Shown here piece by piece: positions 26,266 through 34,863 of a stretch of 64,000 nt of DNA; positions within the stretch are counted from its first letter, which is position 1, and each line of letters opens with the position of its first letter. Under the pieces are notes generated by a model, which saw only the letters and a program-made list of their open reading frames with translations, searched no databases and was not told the origin of the DNA. The translations under genes and the position numbers were made by a program. Origin of the DNA: Clostridium sp. AWRP (GTDB taxonomy: Bacteria > Bacillota > Clostridia > Clostridiales > Clostridiaceae); NCBI RefSeq assembly GCF_004006395.2, contig NZ_CP029758.2:2790001-2854000 (forward strand), given 5' to 3'.

Positions 26266-27435
26266 TTATATCGTTACATCCTCGCCTGCTTTATTTCCTA
26301 CAATAAGAAGACATATTGCCATAATAATTAATCCCGCAAGTGGTATATTCCAGGAATGAAATAAATCAAATACACTTCCAATTATAAAAGGTCCAATAGC
26401 TGCCAGGGTATAGCCTAACGATTGTGCCATTCCTGATAATTTTGCTGCCTCCCCTGCCCCGCTGCTTCTAAGTCCAATAAAGGACATTGCAAGGCTAATG
26501 CAGCCTCCTGAACATAAACCGCATAGTAGAACAGAAACTGCAATAATCATAGTACTGTTTGCAATCAAAAACATGAATATACTAACTGCATAAATACAGG
26601 AAATGATACCTGTTACTAGCTTCTGATTTTTCCTTCTTACTGCTAGTAAAGGAACAACAAAGGATGCTGGAATCGCAATTATTTGATAAGCCGAAGCATA
26701 ATATCCCGCAGTTTCAACATTAATTCCCTTTGCCTGTAAAATCGTAGGAAGCCAGGCCACAAAACAATAATACAAAAATGATTGTATTCCCATATACAGA
26801 GCAACATACCAGGCAATAGATGACTTGTACACATTTTTCTTAAGACTGTCATTTGCAAATTGATTTTTTCCTTTCAATTGTAAATTCCACTCAAAAATCC
26901 AGATTATCATAGTAGCGATTACAAGTATAAACCAAATTGCCAGTGCATTTCTCCAACCTAACCCTACATCTTTTGAAAGTGGCACACTAATTCCAGAAGA
27001 TATACCTGCAAAAATAGACATTGAGGTAGTAAAAATGCCTGTTATCATTCCAATCTTTAAGGGGAACTCAGATTTTATAATACTTGGAATCATTACATTG
27101 CCCACTGCTATTCCTATACCAATAATGGCTGTTCCAATAAATAACCCTGCTGTCCCTGTAAAAGAACGAATCATAATTCCAGCTGCCAAAAAAATTAGTG
27201 CATAGAACATAAGGTGTCCTGAACCATATTTTTGACTTAGCCTGCTTACAAAAGGCGATACAACTGCAAATGCAATCAAAGGAATGGTTGTAATAATTCC
27301 TGATGAACTTGCAGAAAGATTTAACTGTGTTTTTATTATACTGATAAGTGAACCAACTCCAGTAATAGGTGATCGCAGATTAAATGCCATAAATATAATT
27401 GCAATAATTAGTAAAGTTTTATTTTTTCCATTCAT
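26266..27435 (-). CDS. MFS transporter, CynX/NimT family
   Basis: 389 residues and twelve membrane helices. The N-terminus (LLIIAIIFMAFNLRSPITGVGSL) carries the N-L-R-x-P/A sequence typical of cyanate/2-nitroimidazole (CynX/NimT) permeases. A second family feature is GIGIAVGNVMIPSIIK in helix 4. The substrate of Gram-positive members is usually unknown. It is 45 bp downstream of an Xre-type regulator gene in the same direction, but this spacing does not prove an operon. Confidence 0.8.
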   Translation of the reverse strand: MNGKNKTLLIIAIIFMAFNLRSPITGVGSLISIIKTQLNLSASSSGIITTIPLIAFAVVSPFVSRLSQKYGSGHLMFYALIFLAAGIMIRSFTGTAGLFIGTAIIGIGIAVGNVMIPSIIKSEFPLKIGMITGIFTTSMSIFAGISSGISVPLSKDVGLGWRNALAIWFILVIATMIIWIFEWNLQLKGKNQFANDSLKKNVYKSSIAWYVALYMGIQSFLYYCFVAWLPTILQAKGINVETAGYYASAYQIIAIPASFVVPLLAVRRKNQKLVTGIISCIYAVSIFMFLIANSTMIIAVSVLLCGLCSGGCISLAMSFIGLRSSGAGEAAKLSGMAQSLGYTLAAIGPFIIGSVFDLFHSWNIPLAGLIIMAICLLIVGNKAGEDVTI

Positions 27436-27480
27436 TTTAAAATTCTCCTTATCGTATTTTTAACTTGAAAAGAGTATTTA

Positions 27481-27687
27481 TTATTCTTTTTTATATTCTA
27501 ATAAATCTGCAGGCTGACAGCTGAGTTCACGACAAATTGCCTCGAGTGTTGAAAATCTTATTGCCTTTGCTTTGTTATTCTTGAGTATTGACAAATTGGC
27601 ATTAGTAATTCCTACCCTATTTGCAAGTTCTGAAAGAGAAATTTTATTTTTCGCCATCACTACATCTAAATTAACTATAATTGCCAT
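27481..27687 (-). CDS. Small Xre/Cro-type helix-turn-helix regulator (YozG-like)
   Basis: 68 residues, all one HTH domain: MAKNKISLSELANRVGITNANLSILKNNKAKAIRFSTLEAICREL. It ends in CQPADLLEYK. This short class (HTH_26) is nearly always encoded directly beside a DUF2975 membrane protein, as here (the DUF2975 gene is 12 bp upstream). The two probably act as a membrane-linked regulatory pair of unknown signal. Confidence 0.85.
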   Translation of the reverse strand: MAIIVNLDVVMAKNKISLSELANRVGITNANLSILKNNKAKAIRFSTLEAICRELSCQPADLLEYKKE

Positions 27688-27699
27688 AATCTATCCCAC

Positions 27700-28230
27700 C
27701 TAAATAGTTAAGTCATTTTCATTTTTTATTTTTACTGCTTTCCTGAGCACCTCCCCAATAACGAGAGAAATACATGCTATTATTATAAATACAAAAATAT
27801 CGGGTTTCAAATTTCCATCGTCCCCAAATCTAAACAGCATTCCATCAAGCCTAAATGGCGGTTCACAATATGCATTTATTATACTATTTACTTCATATAC
27901 AATACCCCCGAGGAAAACATACATACCTATTTTAGTAAATCCATCTGCATTTTCAATAATAAATATCTTATCTTTTTTAATTCTCTCTATTACATTCTTT
28001 AACTCATAAAGTATAAGGCTAGTTAATGCTAATTCCAACTCCAAAAAAATCAAATGTTTTATAGGAATATTAAAAGGTAGTGCTAAAAAAAATGGAAATA
28101 TTAACATACTACTTAAACTCATTACAAAGAAAATATTTAGAATCACATTTAAAAAGCTTATTATAAAGTTTTTTTCTCCATTAAATCTAACAATAAGTTT
28201 TCCCATTAAATTTATTCTTTTACAAAACAT
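27700..28230 (-). CDS. DUF2975 membrane protein
   Basis: 176 residues and four membrane helices: FLNVILNIFFVMSLSSMLIFPFF, HLIFLELELALTSLILYEL, IGMYVFLGGIVYEVNSIINAY and FVFIIIACISLVIGEVL. The last is followed by LRKAVKIKNENDLTI, the usual DUF2975 ending. Function unknown. Together with the Xre gene 12 bp downstream it forms the common DUF2975-HTH pair. The ATG at 28230 has a weak GGGATGA site. Confidence 0.8.
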   Translation of the reverse strand: MFCKRINLMGKLIVRFNGEKNFIISFLNVILNIFFVMSLSSMLIFPFFLALPFNIPIKHLIFLELELALTSLILYELKNVIERIKKDKIFIIENADGFTKIGMYVFLGGIVYEVNSIINAYCEPPFRLDGMLFRFGDDGNLKPDIFVFIIIACISLVIGEVLRKAVKIKNENDLTI

Positions 28231-28277
28231 ATTATATTCATCCCTCCAATTATCATATATTTCTTAAATTACACAGT

Positions 28278-28396
28278 CTATTCTTCTCCTGTCTGTTCAA
28301 TTGTTTTTACTTCTCTATTAAGCTTTTGAATTACTATAGAAGCCTGTTTTTTTAAAGCATCTGTCTTGTATACAGTACCTATACAACTTTTTTCAT
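28278..28396 (-). pseudogene. Frameshifted small gene (about 39 codons)
   Basis: Reading leftward, AGAGGATTAATT precedes an ATG at 28396 that runs into a stop after five codons across a run of six A. The adjacent frame then reads, open to a TAG at 28278, with a protein-like composition (TVYKTDALKKQ, later QKLNREVKTIEQTGEE). One extra A in the run would give a 39-residue peptide. The family is unknown. It may be a decayed gene, a slippage-dependent peptide or a sequence error. Nothing else stands out in 28231-28579. Confidence 0.35.
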
Positions 28397-28579
28397 AATT
28401 AATCCTCTTTTTATATTTTATTGTATTATATATCAATTTAAATTGAATTTCAATATTTTTTTATTGTTTTTCAATATAAGATTATTGTATTTTAATATAT
28501 GCTTAATTATAGAATTGTGATAATATATAATATATACAAAATAAGACTATAATCTAATTAACTAAGATGGAGAAATTTG

Positions 28580-28849
28580 ATGAGTAAAAATTTAAATTTT
28601 ATATTAAAGAGTGTTATTATTTATATTGTTTTAGGATTTTCATTTAGCACTGCAAATGAAATAGCTATAAAGTATGTTTATTGGGGAAATGTACTGGTAG
28701 TTATAGGTTTCATGTGCATATTTGATAGGTTGGTTAGACATGATAAACAAAAAAACATAAAAATTTTCAAACATGTAAATATAGTATACTTGTTTTTGTT
28801 TATATCATTTGTCACAGTTATATTATATGATTTATTTCATATTTTTTAA
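28580..28849 (+). CDS. Hypothetical small membrane protein, 89 aa
   Basis: No family recognised. It is predicted to have three membrane helices: SVIIYIVLGFSFSTANE, YWGNVLVVIGFMCIFDRL and the C-terminal VYLFLFISFVTVILYDLF. A short positive loop (RHDKQKNIKIFKH) lies between the second and third. Start at the ATG 28580, seven bases after GGAGA; a TTG one codon earlier is less likely. It is monocistronic and ends in a clear terminator. Confidence 0.6.
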   Translation: MSKNLNFILKSVIIYIVLGFSFSTANEIAIKYVYWGNVLVVIGFMCIFDRLVRHDKQKNIKIFKHVNIVYLFLFISFVTVILYDLFHIF

Positions 28850-28857
28850 ATATTGAG

Positions 28858-28892
28858 AATTATAGGTGGATACCCTCACCTGTAATTTTTTT
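28858..28892 (+). terminator. Rho-independent terminator after the 28580 gene
   Basis: AATTATAGGTG pairs with CACCTGTAATT (one wobble) and runs into a tract of seven or eight T. Confidence 0.85.
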
Positions 28893-29044
28893 AATTATGA
28901 ATTAAACATTTAATTAATATCTACTGTGAATAAATTAACATTTACACCCAAGTTATGATAAAATTATATATTATAATTTCAAAATAAACATAACTATAAC
29001 TAGCATAAAGTTATTTATGATATACAAAGGAAGGTAATCTAATA

Positions 29045-30943
29045 ATGTTTAAATCATCTACTCATAATGAAATAATCAATAGGTCTCTTAATAGATGCAT
29101 TAAATATCATATGGAAAAAGGTATCCCAAGACCTAAACGAAATCTTAACCGTAAAGAATTGGACAATTTAATAAAAGAAAACAACTATATTATGAAAATA
29201 GCAAGACCATTTATGGAAATACTTTATGATTTTCTAAATGGGTCAGGTTTTTCATTATATCTTACAGACAAAAATGGAATTATATTAACTATTATAGGTG
29301 ACAAAGATATATTGACAGAACAAGCAAAAGCTGGAATTGTAGAAGGTGCTGATATGAGTGAAAAAAGTGCAGGTACAAATGCAATAGGAACTGCTCTTTT
29401 TGAAAATTTGTCAGTTCAAATTTCAGGTAAAGAACACTTTATAAATATTTTTCAGATTTGTACCTGCTCTGCATCTGTCATACACAACGAACAAGGAAAT
29501 ATAATCGGATGTCTAAATCTAACTGGGAAACGTCAATTGGCTCATCCACATACATTAGGTCTCGTTGTAGCAGCAGTAAAATCCATTGAAAATCATTTAA
29601 AATTAAATAAATCTCAAAATGAATTATTTAAAGCTTATCAATACTTAAACAAAATCACGAATTCTGTGGATTTTGGAGTTTTAGCTATAGATACCAACGG
29701 AACAGTTAAAATTATAAATGACAGTGGTTGCAACATGCTTTGCATAAATCATAAAGACATTATAAATAAAAGTGTAGATAAAGTCTTATTTAACTGGCAA
29801 CATATACTTAATGAACTTAAATCAGGAAATGTATATGAAGATAAAGAAACTTTATATTCTGATAAAAAGAAACGATTTAATTTAAATGTATATCCTGTAA
29901 AAGATAAAAATAATACTGTAACTGGAATGGTAGTTATATTCAAAGACATACAAAATGTATATAACTTGGTTAATAAGTACACAAGTGGGTCTGCTACTTA
30001 CACATTTGATGATATAATTGGCAGCAGTGAAAAAATGATAAATTTGAAGAAACAGTTAAAAAACATATCTAACAGCCCTTCCACTGTACTAATTCAAGGT
30101 GAAAGCGGTACAGGAAAAGAACTTATTGCACAGTCCATCCACAATGACAGCAATAGAAAAAACAACAGTTTTATAGCAATAAACTGCGGTGCCATACCCA
30201 AAAATTTAATAGAAAGTGAATTGTTCGGATATGAAGATGGATCATTCACAGGTGCAAAACATGGAGGCCGTGCAGGAAAATTTGAACTTGCAAATGGTGG
30301 TACTTTATTTTTGGATGAAATTGGGGAAATGCCTTTAGATATGCAAGTAAACCTCTTAAGAGTCCTTCAGGAAAACTGTATCACAAGAATAGGCGGGAAC
30401 AGATGTGTAAAAATAGATATAAGAGTCATTGCCGCTACTAATAAAAATTTGAGGGAAGAAATACACAAAGGAACTTTTCGTGAAGATTTATACTATAGAC
30501 TAAATGTAATACCTATATATGTACCTCCACTGCGGGAAAGAGATATGGATATTAAAATACTGATAAACTATTTTTTAAAGATAAAAGCTTTTAAGCTTAA
30601 AAAACCCATTCCAATAATAAGACCTGATATATATCAAAAGCTCTTAAATTATAATTGGCCCGGAAATGTGAGAGAATTAGAAAATTGCATTGAAAATATC
30701 GTAAATATGAATGGAAATACATCTTTTAATTTTGAAAATAGTATTTCAGTAAATAGCCAAACTAATCCTTGTACTACAAAATTTGAATACGATATATGTT
30801 CATTAAAGGACTTGGAAAAAGAAGCAATAATAAATTGTATGAATAATTGTAATGGTAACATTGCAAAAGCTTCTAAACTTCTGGGGATAAATAGAAGCAC
30901 ATTGTACACAAAGATAAAAAAATATCAAATTAATTTTTCTTAA
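29045..30943 (+). CDS. AcoR-like sigma-54-dependent activator (copy A)
   Basis: 632 residues. Order: N-terminal AcoR-type region with a GAF domain (~60-195, GSGFSLYLTDKNGI and SEKSAGTNAIGTALFE), PAS domain (~205-310), sigma-54 AAA+ domain (~325-560), and a Fis-type helix-turn-helix at the end (IAKASKLLGINRSTLYTKIKKYQ). AAA+ motifs: Walker A GESGTGKE, Walker B GGTLFLDEIGEM, arginine-finger region FREDLYYRLNV. The sigma-54 contact loop reads GSFTGA rather than GAFTGA. It would hydrolyse ATP to open sigma-54 promoters. A -24/-12 promoter stands directly downstream, before the secondary alcohol dehydrogenase, which is its likely target. AAAGGAAGG precedes the ATG. Its paralog is at 32715. Confidence 0.92.
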   Translation: MFKSSTHNEIINRSLNRCIKYHMEKGIPRPKRNLNRKELDNLIKENNYIMKIARPFMEILYDFLNGSGFSLYLTDKNGIILTIIGDKDILTEQAKAGIVEGADMSEKSAGTNAIGTALFENLSVQISGKEHFINIFQICTCSASVIHNEQGNIIGCLNLTGKRQLAHPHTLGLVVAAVKSIENHLKLNKSQNELFKAYQYLNKITNSVDFGVLAIDTNGTVKIINDSGCNMLCINHKDIINKSVDKVLFNWQHILNELKSGNVYEDKETLYSDKKKRFNLNVYPVKDKNNTVTGMVVIFKDIQNVYNLVNKYTSGSATYTFDDIIGSSEKMINLKKQLKNISNSPSTVLIQGESGTGKELIAQSIHNDSNRKNNSFIAINCGAIPKNLIESELFGYEDGSFTGAKHGGRAGKFELANGGTLFLDEIGEMPLDMQVNLLRVLQENCITRIGGNRCVKIDIRVIAATNKNLREEIHKGTFREDLYYRLNVIPIYVPPLRERDMDIKILINYFLKIKAFKLKKPIPIIRPDIYQKLLNYNWPGNVRELENCIENIVNMNGNTSFNFENSISVNSQTNPCTTKFEYDICSLKDLEKEAIINCMNNCNGNIAKASKLLGINRSTLYTKIKKYQINFS

Positions 30944-30964
30944 AGTGTATGTAAACACAACTTT

Positions 30965-31010
30965 GTTGTAAAAAACAACATTATTTTCTTGAAAAATGTT
31001 GTTTTTTACG
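30965..31010. promoter_or_regulatory. Palindrome between activator A and its sigma-54 promoter
   Basis: GTAAAAAACAACATT (30968-30982) and AATGTTGTTTTTTAC (30995-31009) form a 15-bp stem with a 12-base loop. The left arm is itself TGTTG-N7-CAACA. It can serve as a terminator for the activator gene. Its position 78 bp upstream of the -24 element also fits an enhancer (activator-binding) site. The equivalent place before the second dehydrogenase has a related palindrome. Confidence 0.6.
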
Positions 31011-31086
31011 GCATTTTTGAATTATCTATATTAACTTTATAAACCCTAGCCCCCTAAATTCAACATTTTCATGATAAAAAATATAC

Positions 31087-31102
31087 TGGCACAACATTTG
31101 CT
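31087..31102 (+). promoter_or_regulatory. Sigma-54 (-24/-12) promoter of the secondary alcohol dehydrogenase gene
   Basis: TGGCAC-N5-TTGCT has the exact consensus spacing between the GG and GC elements, and lies 93 bp upstream of the ATG at 31180. Confidence 0.85.
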
Positions 31103-31179
31103 TATATATTTAATAGATATTTAAAAATACCATTTTATTTACTAAAATTTTTAAATTTAATTTATTAGGAGGTTCTATT

Positions 31180-32235
31180 ATGAAAGGTTTTGCAATGTTA
31201 GGTATTAACAAATTAGGATGGATTGAAAAGAAAAACCCAGTACCAGGTCCTTATGATGCTATTATACATCCTCTAGCTGTATCCCCATGTACATCAGATA
31301 TACATACGGTTTTTGAAGGAGCACTTGGTAATAGAGAAAATATGATTTTAGGTCACGAAGCTGTAGGTGAAATAGCTGAAGTCGGAAGCGAAGTTAAAGA
31401 TTTTAAAGTTGGGGATAGAGTTATAGTACCATGCACAACACCTGACTGGAGATCCTTAGAAGTCCAAGCTGGTTTTCAGCAGCATTCAAATGGTATGCTT
31501 GCAGGATGGAAGTTTTCCAATTTTAAAGACGGCGTATTTGCAGATTACTTTCATGTAAACGATGCAGATATGAATCTTGCAATACTTCCAGATGAAATAT
31601 CTTTAGAAAGCGCAGTTATGATGACAGACATGATGACTACTGGTTTTCATGGTGCAGAACTTGCAGACATAAAAATGGGTTCCAGTGTTGTAGTAATTGG
31701 TATAGGAGCCGTTGGATTAATGGGAATAGCCGGTTCAAAACTTCGAGGAGCAGGCAGAATTATCGGTGTTGGAAGTAGACCTGTTTGTGTTGAAACAGCT
31801 AAATTTTATGGAGCAACTGATATTGTAAATTATAAAAATGGTGATATAGTTGAACAAATAATGGACTTAACTCATGGTAAAGGTGTAGACCGTGTAATCA
31901 TGGCAGGCGGTGGTGCTGAAACACTGGCGCAAGCAGTAACTATGGTTAAACCTGGCGGCGTAATTTCTAATATCAACTACCATGGAAGCGGTGATACTTT
32001 GCCAATACCTCGTGTTCAATGGGGCTGCGGCATGGCTCACAAAACTATAAGAGGAGGGTTATGTCCCGGTGGACGTCTTAGAATGGAAATGCTAAGAGAC
32101 CTTGTTCTATATAAACGTGTTGATTTGAGCAAACTTGTTACTCATGTATTTGATGGTGCAGAAAATATTGAAAAGGCTCTTTTGCTTATGAAAAACAAGC
32201 CAAAAGATTTAATTAAATCAGTAGTTACATTCTAA
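31180..32235 (+). CDS. adh: NADP-dependent secondary alcohol dehydrogenase (zinc type)
   Basis: 351 residues, full length for the CbADH/TbADH group. The single catalytic zinc site is Cys37, His59 and Asp150 (SPCTSD, LGHEA, MMTDMM), with Glu60. The four-Cys structural-zinc loop of horse-type enzymes is absent. The NADP site shows GIGAVG at 174-179 and G198-S199-R200-P201, the residues known to select NADPH. Such enzymes reduce acetone to isopropanol, and in the ethanologenic acetogens also acetoin to 2,3-butanediol. The sequence closely resembles, from memory, the C. autoethanogenum/ragsdalei enzyme. GGAGG precedes the ATG. Expression should depend on sigma-54 and the activator at 29045. Confidence 0.93.
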   Translation: MKGFAMLGINKLGWIEKKNPVPGPYDAIIHPLAVSPCTSDIHTVFEGALGNRENMILGHEAVGEIAEVGSEVKDFKVGDRVIVPCTTPDWRSLEVQAGFQQHSNGMLAGWKFSNFKDGVFADYFHVNDADMNLAILPDEISLESAVMMTDMMTTGFHGAELADIKMGSSVVVIGIGAVGLMGIAGSKLRGAGRIIGVGSRPVCVETAKFYGATDIVNYKNGDIVEQIMDLTHGKGVDRVIMAGGGAETLAQAVTMVKPGGVISNINYHGSGDTLPIPRVQWGCGMAHKTIRGGLCPGGRLRMEMLRDLVLYKRVDLSKLVTHVFDGAENIEKALLLMKNKPKDLIKSVVTF

Positions 32236-32254
32236 AAATTCATAAATATGAAAG

Positions 32255-32286
32255 AACTGTCGCATTAAAAAATGCGGCAGTTTTTT
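32255..32286 (+). terminator. Rho-independent terminator after the secondary alcohol dehydrogenase gene
   Basis: AACTGTCGCATT pairs with AATGCGGCAGTT around AAAA, followed by six T. Confidence 0.9.
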
Positions 32287-32439
32287 ACCTAAAACAATGG
32301 TAGTGATCGGATAAACTTATAAATCTTTCTAATTACCAATTTAAAATTTAATTAATATATACTATGGGTAAGTCAACATATACACCTAATTTATGATAAA
32401 ATTATATATTATAATTTCAAAATAAACATAACTATAATA

Positions 32440-32690
32440 ATACCCTAAGATAAATCTATTTATCTGATGGCTACCTACTGTAACACTCCCACGCACTCTG
32501 TGAAAGCGACTATCACCAAATCAAAGATTTGAGATATCTGCTTTTCTATCAAAGTGGGAGATAACAGTAGCTACGCCCCTAGATAATTCATCTAAACTTA
32601 GTGGGAGAAACAAAACTCTAAAGAGAAAGCGACTATCATCAAATCAAAGATTTGAGATATCTGCTTTTCCCACTAAGTAAGATTCATTGA
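32440..32690. repeat. Inserted pair of stem-loop units in the leader of activator B
   Basis: Two copies of a 45-nt core (32502-32546 and 32625-32669) differ at one base; each starts GAAAGCGACTATCA and ends ATATCTGCTTTTC, with CAAATC/GATTTG as inner stem. The second core is enclosed by CTTAGTGGGA (32597-32606) and TCCCACTAAG (32668-32677); the first by CTCCCAC and GTGGGAG plus a TACTG/CAGTA outer stem. The upstream regions of the two activator paralogs match on both sides of this block, so it looks inserted. It resembles hairpin-rich ends of IS200/IS605-type elements, but no transposase is present. Confidence 0.7.
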
Positions 32691-32714
32691 TATAAAAAGG
32701 AAGGTAATCTAATA

Positions 32715-34613
32715 ATGTTTAAACCATTTACTCATAGTGAAATAGTCAGTAGGTCTCTTAATAGATGTATTAAATACCATATAGAAAAAGGTATACCAAA
32801 ACCTAAACGAACACTTAGCCGCAGAGAATTCGACAACTTAATAAAAGAAAACATGGATATTATAAAAATAGCAAAACCATTTATGGAAATACTTTATGAT
32901 TTTTTAAGTGGGTCAGGTTTCTCATTATATCTCACAGACAAAAATGGAATTGTATTGACTATCATAGGTGACAAAGATATTGTAATAGAACAAGCAAAAG
33001 CTGGAATAGCAGAAGGTGTTGATTTGAGTGAAAAAAGTGCTGGTACAAATGCAGCAGGGACTGCTCTTTTTGAAAATTTGTCGGTTCAACTTTCAGGCAA
33101 AGAACATTTTATAAATACTTTTCAGATTTATACCTGCTGTGCGTCTGTCATACATGATGAAAACGGAGACATAATTGGATGTCTAACTTTAACTGGAAAA
33201 CGTCAATTGGCTCATCCCCATACATTGGGTCTTGTTGTATCAGCAGTAAAGTCCATTGAAAATCACTTAAAATTAAATAAGTCTCAAAATGAATTATTTA
33301 AAGCATACCAATACTTAAATAAAATCATGAATTCCATGGATTTTGGAATTTTTGCTGTAGATAATAGCGGAATAGTCAAGGCTATAAATAACAGTGCTTG
33401 TAGTCTCCTCGGCATAAACCAAAAAGATATTATAGATAAAAATGTTCATAAAGTTTTACATAACTGGCAGTATATACTTGATGAACTCAAATCAGGGAAT
33501 GTATATACGGATAAGGAAATTTTATATTCGGATGATAAGAAAAGGTTTAATTTAAATGTATATCCTATAAAAGATAAAAGTAATATTGTAACTGGTATGG
33601 TAGTTATATTTAAAGATATACAAAATGTATATAACTTGGTTAACAAATATACAAGTGGATCTGCTGCTTACACATTTGATGATATAATTGGTGACAGCGA
33701 AAAAATGATAAATTTAAAAGAACAATTAAAAAATATATCTAACAGTCCTTCCACTGTACTAATTCAAGGTGAAAGTGGTACAGGAAAAGAACTTATTGCG
33801 CAGTCAATTCACAATGACAGTAATAGAAAAAACAAAAGTTTTATAGCAATAAACTGCGGTGCCATACCAAAAAATCTAATAGAAAGTGAATTGTTCGGAT
33901 ATGAAGATGGATCATTTACAGGTGCAAAACGTGGAGGACGTGCAGGAAAATTTGAACTTGCAAATGGTGGTACTTTATTTTTAGATGAAATTGGGGAAAT
34001 GCCTTTAGATATGCAAGTAAATCTCTTAAGGGTTCTCCAGGACAACTGCATTACGAGAATAGGTGGAAATAAATGCATCAAAATAGATGTAAGAATTATA
34101 GCCGCTACCAACAAAAATTTAAGACAAAAGATAAAGAAAGGAACTTTTCGCGAAGACTTATACTACAGACTAAATGTAATACCTATATATGTACCGCCAC
34201 TGCGGGAAAGAGGTATGGATATTAAAGTACTAATAAACTATTTTTTAAAGATAAAAGCTTTTAAACTAAAAAAACCCATTCCAACAGTAAGACCTGATAT
34301 ATATCAAAAGCTTTTAAACCATAATTGGCCCGGAAATGTGAGAGAATTAGAAAATTGTATTGAAAACATCGTAAATATGAATGGGAATACCTCTTTTGAC
34401 TTTCAAAATAATCTTTCAGTAAATAAGCAAACTAGTCCTTGTGCTACAAACCTTGCCTATGATATGTGCTCATTAGAAGAATGGGAAAAAAAAGCAATAA
34501 TAAATTGTATAAATAATTGTAATCATAATATGTCAAAAGCTTCTAAAATTTTAGAAATAAATAGAAGTACTTTGTATAAAAAGATAAAAAAATATCAAAT
34601 TAATTTTTCTTAA
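32715..34613 (+). CDS. AcoR-like sigma-54-dependent activator (copy B)
   Basis: 632 residues, the same length as the protein at 29045 and alike along its whole length. It has the same GAF, PAS, AAA+ and Fis-type helix-turn-helix order, the same GESGTGKE Walker A, and the same GSFTGA loop. The differences cluster in the GAF sensor (e.g. MDIIKIAKPF, AEGVDLSEKSAGTNAAGTA), the PAS domain and the last 60 residues (DMCSLEEWEKKAI, NMSKASKILEINRSTLYKK). That suggests a changed ligand and perhaps changed DNA preference. It precedes an iron-type alcohol dehydrogenase with its own -24/-12 promoter, its likely target. The ribosome site AAAGGAAGG is identical to copy A, but the leader carries a ~240-bp insertion. 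Confidence 0.92.
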   Translation: MFKPFTHSEIVSRSLNRCIKYHIEKGIPKPKRTLSRREFDNLIKENMDIIKIAKPFMEILYDFLSGSGFSLYLTDKNGIVLTIIGDKDIVIEQAKAGIAEGVDLSEKSAGTNAAGTALFENLSVQLSGKEHFINTFQIYTCCASVIHDENGDIIGCLTLTGKRQLAHPHTLGLVVSAVKSIENHLKLNKSQNELFKAYQYLNKIMNSMDFGIFAVDNSGIVKAINNSACSLLGINQKDIIDKNVHKVLHNWQYILDELKSGNVYTDKEILYSDDKKRFNLNVYPIKDKSNIVTGMVVIFKDIQNVYNLVNKYTSGSAAYTFDDIIGDSEKMINLKEQLKNISNSPSTVLIQGESGTGKELIAQSIHNDSNRKNKSFIAINCGAIPKNLIESELFGYEDGSFTGAKRGGRAGKFELANGGTLFLDEIGEMPLDMQVNLLRVLQDNCITRIGGNKCIKIDVRIIAATNKNLRQKIKKGTFREDLYYRLNVIPIYVPPLRERGMDIKVLINYFLKIKAFKLKKPIPTVRPDIYQKLLNHNWPGNVRELENCIENIVNMNGNTSFDFQNNLSVNKQTSPCATNLAYDMCSLEEWEKKAIINCINNCNHNMSKASKILEINRSTLYKKIKKYQINFS

Positions 34614-34632
34614 AGTGTGTACAAAAGCAACA

Positions 34633-34684
34633 CTGTTGTAAAAAGCAACAATATTTTAAAGGAAATTGTTGCTTTTTACAACAG
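34633..34684. promoter_or_regulatory. 20-bp perfect palindrome between activator B and its sigma-54 promoter
   Basis: CTGTTGTAAAAAGCAACAAT (34633-34652) and its exact complement (34665-34684) surround a 12-base loop. Each arm contains TGTTG-N7-CAACA. It ends 72 bp upstream of the -24 element. It may be both the activator-gene terminator and a double enhancer site. Confidence 0.65.
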
Positions 34685-34755
34685 TCTTTCAAAAAGGTAA
34701 CTAAACTCTATAAAATATCCATCTATATTCAATCTTTTCATGATAAAAAATATAC

Positions 34756-34771
34756 TGGCACAATACTTGCT
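34756..34771 (+). promoter_or_regulatory. Sigma-54 (-24/-12) promoter of the iron alcohol dehydrogenase gene
   Basis: TGGCAC-N5-TTGCT has consensus spacing, 108 bp upstream of the ATG at 34864. The flanks (ATGATAAAAAATATAC and TTATATATTTAAT) match the other dehydrogenase promoter. Confidence 0.85.
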
Positions 34772-34863
34772 TATATATTTAATTAAATATAAACCAAAAA
34801 TTTAATTACCCCAATAATTAAATTCTAAAAAAGTAATATAACTTAATAATAAGGAGGACAAAA

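Noticed and set aside
32502..32669. CRISPR array
   Set aside because: Only two copies of the 45-nt core, each an internal hairpin within a different outer stem, with an unlike 78-nt interval and no cas genes.
32440..32690. Cyclic-di-GMP riboswitch in the activator B leader
   Set aside because: Neither the GEMM-I tetraloop/receptor sequences nor the type II pseudoknot consensus could be found; the duplicate cores fit an inserted element better.
29045..34613. Tandem copies as an assembly artefact
   Set aside because: The two activator genes differ throughout at many synonymous and replacement positions and are followed by unrelated genes, so this is a genuine old duplication.
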